Made by a program: the position numbers and the translations under genes
Shown: in pieces, positions 5,417-12,078 of the stretch
How the letters are laid out: the number at the start of each line of letters is the position of its first letter
Numbering within the stretch: position 1 is the stretch's first letter
Origin: Candidatus Woesearchaeota archaeon
Lineage (GTDB): Archaea; Nanobdellota; Nanobdellia; Woesearchaeales; UBA11576
Length of the DNA stretch: 12,491 nucleotides
Assembly: GCA_030591125.1 (NCBI GenBank)
Contig: JAUVBP010000013.1
Span: 1 to 12,491, forward strand
Direction of reading: 5' to 3'
Notes under the pieces: generated by a model
Told to the model about the DNA's origin: nothing
The model's database searches: none
What the model saw: the letters and a program-made list of their open reading frames with translations, nothing else

Positions 5417-6157
5417 ATGAAGGAGTCGCTAGAGGATCATATAACGATAGTTCTGAAAAGTGGATGTGAGGTGAGCATCCGTGGACCTGCAGAGGCAAGG
5501 CAGATACTTCAAGGTAGACAGAAGATCGATCATTTCAAATCATTAGGAGACAAGAAAGAACTTAATGGCAGGCTCGTCGACTATCTTGCGGACCTCGCCG
5601 GTTGGGCATCAGAGCTCGAGGCGAGGTGCGCATCTTTAGAGCGCAAGTATATCAATATGGTACAGGGTAAAGAAGAGTATGATAACCTGACAGGGCTATA
5701 CACCCGACGATGTCTCTGTGATGTCCTGGAGAGAGAAGTCCTCAAATCCCAGAGATATGACTGGCCGCTGTCGCTCATCATAATGAAGCTTGAAGGGCTC
5801 GAAGCGATCGGTGAGCGGTTAGGAAAATCCGCAATAGATAATATCCTCAGGACAACTGCAGATATAGTCAGGGCATCAACAAGAGGCTCTGATGTCGCAT
5901 CCAGGTATGCAGAGAATGAGTTTGCAGTCCTGCTGCCGATGTCAACACAGAATGAAGGGCAGACCGTTGCAAGACATATACACCTCAAACTCAACAGTGA
6001 GCTTTACAGTGAAGGCATAATAAGCATAAAAGCAGGCACGCACACGTTTCAGTATGAGAAAGAGGAAGATGTACAAATGTTTTTGGAAAGGGTGAAAAGA
6101 TATGTGTGCATACCTGTCAAGCATGACCAAGAAGCAGTTTCAGGCACTGACTACTAA
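5417..6157 (+). CDS. Degenerate GGDEF-domain protein (paralog 3)
   Basis: 246 residues. Residues 8-57 are the shared module (ITIVLKSGCEVSI, then GPAEARQIL, KKELNGRLVDYL) and are closest to paralog 1. Residues 58-87 are a short helical linker. Residues 89-246 are the GGDEF-fold domain, starting DNLTGLYTRRCL. The signature is AENEF (165-169): the last Glu is kept, the glycines are gone, and the first metal Asp is Lys124. RGSD (156-159) occupies the c-di-GMP inhibitory-site position. Catalysis is unlikely; binding is possible. The ATG at 5417 follows GAGGTGG (5403-5409); an in-frame ATG-less extension to 5393 has no ribosome binding site. The stop is followed at once by the promoter of the next gene. 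Confidence 0.85.
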   Translation: MKESLEDHITIVLKSGCEVSIRGPAEARQILQGRQKIDHFKSLGDKKELNGRLVDYLADLAGWASELEARCASLERKYINMVQGKEEYDNLTGLYTRRCLCDVLEREVLKSQRYDWPLSLIIMKLEGLEAIGERLGKSAIDNILRTTADIVRASTRGSDVASRYAENEFAVLLPMSTQNEGQTVARHIHLKLNSELYSEGIISIKAGTHTFQYEKEEDVQMFLERVKRYVCIPVKHDQEAVSGTDY

Positions 6158-6160
6158 ACA

Positions 6161-6170
6161 TTTAAATATA
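6161..6170 (+). promoter_or_regulatory. Promoter of the four-helix membrane protein
   Basis: TTTAAATATA begins 4 nt after the previous stop codon. A start near 6192 gives a leader of about 22 nt containing GAGGT, 7 nt before ATG 6215. Confidence 0.6.
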
Positions 6171-6214
6171 CTTCTCGGTCAGTATCATCCTATTTGTGTC
6201 ATGAGGTAAATCAA

Positions 6215-6877
6215 ATGGGACTGAAACAGACTGCATTGGCAATAGGAATCGCAATAGTATTCACAGTCTTCATCGCGTATGGTGTATGGGCGGTGTATGA
6301 ACCACCAAAGAGCTACGAGTACAAGAGCGATGAGTGCTGGAAAGAATTTGACTGTGACAAGGAGATGAGGGAATGCTCAGATAAGTTCCGTAAGGAACAG
6401 GTCTATGAGCCTGATATCGATGGAGGGCCAGAAGTAGATGAAGGACCATTAGTAGATGAGCATAACGAAGAAAGTATCGAACCGATGCCTGCAAGAGATT
6501 ATGATAACTGCTATAACCAGATCAGGAACAAGCCTGAATACATGAAGTGCATGGAGCAGAGGGACCAGTGTGAGGAAGAGTTCGCATCAACTACCCCGCG
6601 ATACTTCCACGCCAGGAACAGCTTCATCGCATTGTTCATCATGGCTGTGCTCGCAATACTGCTCGGGATGTATCTGAAGCTCGAGAGCATAAGCTCAGGA
6701 TTCATAGCAGGAGGTGTCATGCTCCTCATATGGTCTCTGATATACACTGCCGAGTTCTGGATGCAATGGAACAAGTTCGTGAAGCTCGCAGCTCTTGGCA
6801 TAGTATTGGTGTTGTTGATCTATCTCGGTTACAAGAAGATAGAGACTCATACGAGACCTAAAGCAAAGAAGAAATAG
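6215..6877 (+). CDS. Four-helix membrane protein with exported Cys-rich loop
   Basis: 220 residues: one helix (about 5-27), an exported acidic region (28-134) with six Cys (41, 47, 54, 99, 112, 119), then three helices (about 135-153, 157-177, 188-205) and a Lys-rich tail. The overall plan (LAIGIAIVF...YGVWAVYEPP, Cys loop, then three helices ending YLGYKK) resembles an uncharacterised membrane protein family that I recall as common in DPANN archaea; this is from memory, not a search. The six Cys are spaced so that disulfide pairs are likely. A stretch rich in Glu, Asp and Pro (64-93) looks disordered. The start at 6215 is set by GAGGT 7 nt upstream. The function is unknown. Confidence 0.75.
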   Translation: MGLKQTALAIGIAIVFTVFIAYGVWAVYEPPKSYEYKSDECWKEFDCDKEMRECSDKFRKEQVYEPDIDGGPEVDEGPLVDEHNEESIEPMPARDYDNCYNQIRNKPEYMKCMEQRDQCEEEFASTTPRYFHARNSFIALFIMAVLAILLGMYLKLESISSGFIAGGVMLLIWSLIYTAEFWMQWNKFVKLAALGIVLVLLIYLGYKKIETHTRPKAKKK

Positions 6878-6885
6878 CTCTTCAA

Positions 6886-6902
6886 TTTTTTTCTTTTTCT
6901 TT
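6886..6902 (+). terminator. Oligo-T terminator
   Basis: Two T-runs (7 T at 6886-6892, 5 T from 6894) begin 8 nt after the stop codon, a strong archaeal termination signal. Confidence 0.6.
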
Positions 6903-6906
6903 ATGT

Positions 6907-7014
6907 CAGAACACCTTTGGCGTTCTGAGCATGCTCAAATCTTCTTAGATTTGGCACGCTAAAACACATTTAGTGTTTTGAGCGTCCTAAAAATACGCTT
7001 GCGGCGGATTTTTA
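6907..7014. repeat. Array of four consecutive hairpins with conserved 7-8-nt spacers
   Basis: The four hairpins are 6907-6927 (CAGAACACC/GGCGTTCTG, loop TTT, one mismatch), 6936-6953 (CAAATCT/AGATTTG, loop TCTT), 6961-6979 (AAAACAC/GTGTTTT, loop ATTTA) and 6988-7014 (TAAAAATACGC/GCGGATTTTTA, one mismatch). The arms differ completely from one another, but the spacers are alike: AGCATGCT, (G)GCACGCT and AGCGTCCT, consensus RGCRYSCT. The last hairpin includes the stop codon of the 55-residue minus-strand gene. It lies between two convergent genes, so it could end transcripts from both sides. Confidence 0.7.
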
Positions 7015-7179
7015 TGATACCATCCCAAACTTTCTCTTGACTATGTAGATTATCAGCATAAGAAGCAGCAGGAAACTCACACCCTGGATGATCAGGACTA
7101 TTATCCCGAACTTCCTGAAAATACCTCTCGCAGTCCTGGTGAAAAGATTCTCATCGTCCCTGAACCAACGTCGACGCAT
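7012..7179 (-). CDS. Small single-helix membrane protein (55 residues)
   Basis: A basic N-terminus (MRRRWFRDDENLFTRTARG) is followed by a membrane helix (about 24-47, ending LLLLMLIIYIVKRK) and a short tail. The gene starts 4 nt after the stop of the lipoprotein gene, so the two form an operon. By the positive-inside rule the N-terminus is probably cytoplasmic; the Lys/Arg tail makes this ambiguous. No family is recognised. It is supported by tight spacing and a clear hydrophobic pattern; there is no strong ribosome binding site beyond AGAAGTGAT at the end of the upstream gene. Confidence 0.6.
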   Translation of the reverse strand: MRRRWFRDDENLFTRTARGIFRKFGIIVLIIQGVSFLLLLMLIIYIVKRKFGMVS

Positions 7180-7183
7180 ATTA

Positions 7184-7501
7184 TCACTTCTGATCTATAG
7201 AATCGGCATAGATGAACATCTGCTGTGAGAAGATGCCTGTGACGACCGTCCCTGTGACTGTCACTTCACTATTCTTTTCAGGAAGGGTATCGCTTGACAC
7301 CAGCAGGGAAGATCTATCTTCTCTCAGCGTGAATCCTGAGAACTGTGCTACGTGTAGAGGTATATTCACCCTGCCTGTGACTGTAACTTTCTTACCAAGA
7401 TAATCAGAAGGGTAATCATTGATATCCTTGACTGTTGTTGTTGAGCAGCCTGCAAGGAGCAATAGAAGCAGGACAGCAGATATTAGGACTATCTTTTTCA
7501 T
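7184..7501 (-). CDS. Lipoprotein with OB-fold-like domain
   Basis: 105 residues. The N-terminus is a lipoprotein signal peptide with lipobox LAGC; Cys19 would be lipidated and hold the protein on the outer face of the membrane. Residues 33-100 are a small beta-barrel-like domain: YLGKKVTVTGRV, a FTLREDRSSLLVSS strand pair, and SEVTVTGTVV. This resembles the tRNA_anti-like OB fold seen in short exported proteins of bacteria and archaea. Being outside the cell, it more likely binds a ligand or protein than nucleic acid, but this is a guess. It is leaderless: TATA 26 nt upstream of the ATG and a pyrimidine-rich gap with no ribosome binding site. It is followed by the 55-residue membrane protein. 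Confidence 0.75.
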   Translation of the reverse strand: MKKIVLISAVLLLLLLAGCSTTTVKDINDYPSDYLGKKVTVTGRVNIPLHVAQFSGFTLREDRSSLLVSSDTLPEKNSEVTVTGTVVTGIFSQQMFIYADSIDQK

Positions 7502-7521
7502 GAGGGGAGATATGGGAGGTC

Positions 7522-7531
7522 TATTTATAAA
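7522..7531 (-). promoter_or_regulatory. Leaderless promoter of the lipoprotein gene
   Basis: TTTATAAATA on the minus strand is centred about 26 nt before the ATG at 7501; the gap is CT-rich with no ribosome binding site. Confidence 0.6.
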
Positions 7532-7549
7532 TATTTCTTGAGAAATGGT

Positions 7550-9760
7550 TCACTTAGGCTTTATCTCCTCATGGTCCCGGTTCATGTGCTTGAACACATC
7601 CTCATAGTCAGGGATGTCCTCAAGGTTGTCAAGGATGTCTTGTGCAGTGAGCTGGTCACGAGGTATCTCGCGGATGGATATCTTGGGCTTTTTCTTATCA
7701 GGAGATCGTGTCTTCACAGCAGGTTCCGGCCTCTCTTTCTTGATGACCTTCTTTGGCGCCTCTTTTTTATGCTTGTCTTTCTTCATGGGTTCAGGTGTTT
7801 CTTTCTTATGTTTAGGGGCAGGTCTCTTCTTTGCCACTATCTTCTTCTTGATCACAGATCTCTTCTTCTGTATCTTTGTCTGAGGCTTGGCCGAATCGAT
7901 ATCATCAGCCCAGACCGCATCATCTTCCTCGTCATCAAGATCCTCAGAACTCCTGAACACGCGCCTTACGATGAACGCCACGACTACCAATGCAAGAAGG
8001 TATAGCAGTATCTTTGAGATACTCTGCCTTTCCTCTCTGTCTGCTACAGGTATGTCTGATACAGACAGCTCAGCCAATCCCTGGGCGGTATCTAATTCAC
8101 CTTTCACTGCAAGGAAAATATACACATCAGCACCGTTCAACCAAAGGAACCCTTCCGACTTCCTGGAGATGAACTTCTGCATGCTGATGCCGGAGACTGT
8201 GGCAGGTGTCATCTCGGTCGCTGTCAGTATCCCTCCAGCAAGCGCTGTGCCTGCAGCAGAAGCTGCACTCTCATCATCAGAATACGAGAATCTCCAAGTG
8301 ATAGCATCAGACTCATCTTGCAGGTAACTGCTTTTCTTGACTGAGACAAGCTTTTCCTGCATCGACTCCTTGAATCTTGAGTTGGCGATATTCTCCTCCT
8401 TCACAAGGACAAAGCTGGTCGGGGCAGGATCTGCCACTACCTCTCCTGTGATGAGCGACATAAAGTCTTCATCATCGAGCGTGATACCTGAGGCCCCTAT
8501 GTAGCTGTAGCTTGCAGAGCGCTTCTTGTCGGTCACCACCTGGGAAACGACTATCGGGACCGAACTGACGACAGACAGGCCGAAAGGCTTTCCCTCGACA
8601 GCATCAAGTTCCACTGTGCTGCGCATCATGGAAGGCGCCTTGAAACTTGAGGATCTTACAATACCATCTTCATAGTATAACGTCAGCATGAGCTCTGCCT
8701 CTTCACCTGATGGGTTGAATACAGAAAGATACGTGTCGTAAAGGCTGTTCACGATACCGTGAGCAAAATAAGCATCAGCAGAAGGGCCTGATGCGCCTGT
8801 TCCTCCGAAGCCTGAATCATCTGCTGTAAAGAACATCCCTGCAGCGATCTTGACATCACTATCTACTGCTATGCTGAACTCTTCTGACTCAAGAGCGTAG
8901 CTGCTGAGCACAAGATGGCGCTTGCTTTTTGCAGGTACTGTCTCATCTACCTCTGTAGTGCTGCCATCATCATAATAAAATGTGATTGTGAGGTGTGCGA
9001 TACCAAGTGATGGGTTCAATATGTCCAGGAATGCCGCGTCTTCCTCTCCGACTCTCCCTCCGGGAAATAGCCAACCTTTCTCCAATACATCTGTCGCATG
9101 CCCTCCAGAACATCCGCTCACGTGCTTGTCGAAAGTTGCGGATGACACGACAACCGGTGTTGTGCTCGTGACCTTGATGCCGAACCGCTTCTCAGGCTGA
9201 GTCTTCTCTTTCATGTCGATACGCAACACCCGCTCAGCAGGTGCCTGCAGCCTGAAGGTCTTCTTCTCGCCATTGTCATAATAAAGAGTCACTGTGACAG
9301 CAGCCTCTCTCGACGCTGTGTTGAGTATGTACAAGAAAGTCTTCACAGACCCGCTAGAATAACCATCTGCAGTGTACCAGTTGAATGATGGTTTGCGGAC
9401 AGCCAGGTCTCCGAAGCCAGCAGAACGTAGATCATCATACTGTACCATGTCCACGACCAGCTCGTCGTCAGTATCTACCATCACTCCGAGAGCACCTGAA
9501 GCTCTCCTTGAAAGATCGAATGAAGCGGTGCTCTGCGCGTCAACAGTCGCTGTGAAAGAGACAGGGCCATCTTTATCCTGATATAGTGTGACTTCTGCGT
9601 CTACTGCCTGATCATCAGGATTGAATATGTGCAGTGTACAATCTGATTCTTCACCTACATGACAGCCTGCAATGTAGTGGTTGAGCTCTGCGCCTTGTGC
9701 AAAAGCAAGCGAAGCGAGCAATACCAACCCAAGAACAAATGGGAAATACCTCTTATTCAT
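7550..9760 (-). CDS. Large surface protein: four repeated beta domains, membrane helix, basic cytoplasmic tail
   Basis: 736 residues. A signal peptide (1-21, cleaved after AFA) is followed by four repeats of about 100 residues (about 25-125, 130-230, 235-335, 338-430). Each carries a variant of FNP/LNP...LTLYYDDG...VPA...L...FGI.V.S..P.VVS. They look like beta-sandwich domains of the kind seen in DUF5719-like surface proteins. A less regular exported domain (435-575) precedes a membrane helix (about 584-600). The cytoplasmic tail (603-736) starts acidic, then is Lys/Pro-rich (627-693) and ends in a short helical acidic segment. The tail is long for a simple anchor and may bind nucleic acid or a partner. 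Start at 9760 is chosen for AGGTG 9 nt upstream; GTG 9772 is less likely. Probably cell-surface or adhesion-related. Confidence 0.8.
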   Translation of the reverse strand: MNKRYFPFVLGLVLLASLAFAQGAELNHYIAGCHVGEESDCTLHIFNPDDQAVDAEVTLYQDKDGPVSFTATVDAQSTASFDLSRRASGALGVMVDTDDELVVDMVQYDDLRSAGFGDLAVRKPSFNWYTADGYSSGSVKTFLYILNTASREAAVTVTLYYDNGEKKTFRLQAPAERVLRIDMKEKTQPEKRFGIKVTSTTPVVVSSATFDKHVSGCSGGHATDVLEKGWLFPGGRVGEEDAAFLDILNPSLGIAHLTITFYYDDGSTTEVDETVPAKSKRHLVLSSYALESEEFSIAVDSDVKIAAGMFFTADDSGFGGTGASGPSADAYFAHGIVNSLYDTYLSVFNPSGEEAELMLTLYYEDGIVRSSSFKAPSMMRSTVELDAVEGKPFGLSVVSSVPIVVSQVVTDKKRSASYSYIGASGITLDDEDFMSLITGEVVADPAPTSFVLVKEENIANSRFKESMQEKLVSVKKSSYLQDESDAITWRFSYSDDESAASAAGTALAGGILTATEMTPATVSGISMQKFISRKSEGFLWLNGADVYIFLAVKGELDTAQGLAELSVSDIPVADREERQSISKILLYLLALVVVAFIVRRVFRSSEDLDDEEDDAVWADDIDSAKPQTKIQKKRSVIKKKIVAKKRPAPKHKKETPEPMKKDKHKKEAPKKVIKKERPEPAVKTRSPDKKKPKISIREIPRDQLTAQDILDNLEDIPDYEDVFKHMNRDHEEIKPK

Positions 9761-9822
9761 CAAATAACGCACCTCTTACAGCTTCTCGCCCTCTTTTTCC
9801 CAATAGACCGGATTCGATAGAC

Positions 9823-9835
9823 ATATTTAAATTTA
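9823..9835 (-). promoter_or_regulatory. Promoter of the large surface protein
   Basis: On the minus strand the sequence reads TTAAATTTAAATATG, a TATA-like box with a start expected near 9800 and a leader of about 40 nt. The 124-nt gap to the synthase-like gene holds nothing else clear. Confidence 0.45.
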
Positions 9836-9896
9836 ACTGAAAAAGAACCATTACGGAGTGGGGACTATATCTGATTCTTTTAAATGCAGGGTCTCA

Positions 9897-12026
9897 TCAT
9901 GCAGAATGGTTGAAGAAAGCTGCAGCAAAACAGAGAACTGCCACGATGACTGCAGAGGCGAATGTGCCGAGAAGAGGCAGCGTCACCGCGCTGATGATGA
10001 CTGCGCCAATGCAGGCGCCTGCATAATCATAGAAGAACAATGATCCTGCGGTCTGTGCTGCACCCTTGAAGCGGAGCTTCGCAGCCATAGGGAACAATGC
10101 GCCAACAAATGCTCCGAGAAGCAGAGTCACAAGAGGGAACAAGAATGATGCTATGGGTCCTGCATACATCACGAACAAGGGAAGCAGCAATGCGTAGATA
10201 CCTATGGACACCTGTATGATCGTGACACACTTCCTGCTTATGATATGCATGTTACGGTTCACGAACCATGCACCCAGGGCAAGGCCTGCCATGAACGCAG
10301 TTATCATCAACCCTATCTTATTGTATATATTACCATATATTATCTGGAAAGATATGATCAGCAGGATCTCGAGCGCGATGCCTGAGAATCCTGCAGTGAA
10401 GACTGCGAACTCAACTGCGTCGATACGCCAGAGCGTCCATACGATGAATGCTGCAATAAGGACCATGAGGAAAAAGTAGTCATTGCCGAACCGGTCAAGC
10501 CATTGGCGCATGTGGAAATAATACGCGACAGGCCTGAAGTCCCTGTTGACGAGATCGGACGTGCTGAGATCTGCCTGTAATGCGGATATCTTTTCTTTGC
10601 TCACGCGGCTCTGCAGGTAATCCTTGTTGATATATGTTGTAGTGATGGGGCTGTCATAGTATGCCTTGTAAGAGAGCGGCATATCTGACGCAATGAAGTG
10701 CAGCGTGTCGCCGGGGATGAGCAGCACCTTCCTGAAATTCTCTCTCAATGCATTATGTACTGCGGCATCCATATTCAGGGTGGCATCACTGAGGTAATTC
10801 TCGCCTGAACTGATGCTCAGGCCGACCACCCCGTCAGGACGCAGTACGCGCTTGAGCTCTGCAAAGAATTCTGTGGTGTAGAACCTGTTAGAGCTTGCAG
10901 TGTCAGGATCAGATGTGTCGATGATCGCGACATCATAATGGTCTTCGGAGGTCATGACAAATCGGCGCGCGTCAGCGATGTGGACGTTTAAACGCGTGTC
11001 TCTCAGGCTCTCAGTGAACCTGTTGCCATTGCTGACCACTACCGGGTCGAGCTCTATGTAATCCAGACTTTCAAGAGGATACTTGAAAGATTCATGGGTA
11101 GTGCCTGCGACACCGCCAGATATCATCAGCACGTCTTTCGGTCCTGGGTGCTGGAGAAGTGCATAATGCACTGCCTCCTCATTCGACTGTGTATCCCCTG
11201 TGGAGAACATCGGCCTACCGTCCATGAAGAAGTTGATCTGGCCATCAGTCTCAGTGACGACATACTTACCATATACAGATTCTCTCACCGACAAGACCTC
11301 CTGCATGGGGTACTGCTGCGATGTCGTGATCAAGTTGAGGTCGATGCCTGCGAACAAGACAGTACCTCCTAAAAATAATGTGAGCGAAAGTGCTGAGAGT
11401 ATCCTGTGCCTTGAACGTATAGATATGAACGCTGCTGCCGCGGTGTTGACTACCAGCACCAAAAGCGCAATATGGAATGCGTTGAAATATGCTATCAGGA
11501 TGAAACTGAAGATCACACCGCCGATGATGTTTGAGACTGAGTCGAAGAAGTACGCCTTGCCGATCTTGAGCGAGCTCTTCTTCCTTGCGAACATCTCGGA
11601 GAAGAGTGGCAGTGAGAACCCCGTAACGAGACAGATCGGGATGAGGATGAAGAATGCAGTCAGGAATATCTGTGTCACACCGACGAGCTCTCCGCGGATG
11701 AAAGCGAAACTGTACAGGTTCCTGATCACGAATACAGATGCGGTAAGTATCACTGCGACTGCGAGGTGAAGAAGTATGAGTATGCGGGTCTTATCCTTTA
11801 TCTTTCCTGCCTTCTTTCCCAGGTAGCTCCCGATGCCGCTCAACAGCAGCCAGTTCGCCAGCAGCAGCCCGATGACAAGCTCATTGCCATAGAAGACTGA
11901 GAGGAATTCCCTCAGTATCACTAGCTGAGTGAGTATCTCGCCGAATCCAAGAGCCAGTATAGAGAATATTATCCAGTTGGTGGAGAGCCTCTTATTCATC
12001 ATGCGGTGACTGAAACCTACTGCCAT
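9897..12026 (-). CDS. Membrane-embedded spermidine-synthase-like protein
   Basis: 709 residues. A spermidine/spermine-synthase-type methyltransferase fold (about 240-450) sits between two membrane halves. Motifs seen: DG (269-270), SGGVAGT (303-309) in place of the soluble enzymes' GGGDGG, the ribose-binding ELDP (325-328), ADARRF (351-356) and SDPDTASSNRFYTTEFF (372-388). The GVAG and NRFYTxEFF variants are, from memory, typical of the membrane-fused subfamily, whose substrate is not established. The halves resemble each other: FGEILTQ...FYGNELVIGLLLA and SGIALEIL...IYGNIYNKIGLMITA, then AYFFDSVSNIIGG and LFFYDYAGACIGA. The start is open: ATG 12026 is 26-27 nt from a TATA element (leaderless); ATG 12002 or 11999 could use AATATTTAAATGG. 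Polyamine synthesis is possible but unproven. Confidence 0.8.
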   Translation of the reverse strand: MAVGFSHRMMNKRLSTNWIIFSILALGFGEILTQLVILREFLSVFYGNELVIGLLLANWLLLSGIGSYLGKKAGKIKDKTRILILLHLAVAVILTASVFVIRNLYSFAFIRGELVGVTQIFLTAFFILIPICLVTGFSLPLFSEMFARKKSSLKIGKAYFFDSVSNIIGGVIFSFILIAYFNAFHIALLVLVVNTAAAAFISIRSRHRILSALSLTLFLGGTVLFAGIDLNLITTSQQYPMQEVLSVRESVYGKYVVTETDGQINFFMDGRPMFSTGDTQSNEEAVHYALLQHPGPKDVLMISGGVAGTTHESFKYPLESLDYIELDPVVVSNGNRFTESLRDTRLNVHIADARRFVMTSEDHYDVAIIDTSDPDTASSNRFYTTEFFAELKRVLRPDGVVGLSISSGENYLSDATLNMDAAVHNALRENFRKVLLIPGDTLHFIASDMPLSYKAYYDSPITTTYINKDYLQSRVSKEKISALQADLSTSDLVNRDFRPVAYYFHMRQWLDRFGNDYFFLMVLIAAFIVWTLWRIDAVEFAVFTAGFSGIALEILLIISFQIIYGNIYNKIGLMITAFMAGLALGAWFVNRNMHIISRKCVTIIQVSIGIYALLLPLFVMYAGPIASFLFPLVTLLLGAFVGALFPMAAKLRFKGAAQTAGSLFFYDYAGACIGAVIISAVTLPLLGTFASAVIVAVLCFAAAFFNHSA

Positions 12027-12047
12027 TTAAATATTGCGCTACAAAAA

Positions 12048-12058
12048 CTATTTATACC
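12048..12058. promoter_or_regulatory. Symmetric bidirectional TATA element
   Basis: CTATTTATACC reads as TATTTATA on the plus strand and TATAAATA on the minus strand. Its centre (12052.5) is 26.5 nt from ATG 12079 (plus) and 26.5 nt from ATG 12026 (minus). Both genes could therefore start as leaderless mRNAs from one element. A second minus-strand TATA-like string lies at 12026-12036. Confidence 0.5.
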
Positions 12059-12078
12059 AGCAAAACAAATTTTTATGG

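Noticed and set aside
6907..7014. CRISPR array
   Set aside because: The repeated parts are only 7-8 nt and the longer parts are self-complementary hairpins, with no long direct repeat and no cas gene.
7538..8327. Plus-strand open frames opposite the large surface protein
   Set aside because: They are shadows: Ser/Leu-rich translations of the antisense of a gene with clear signal peptide, repeats and membrane helix, without promoters or ribosome binding sites.
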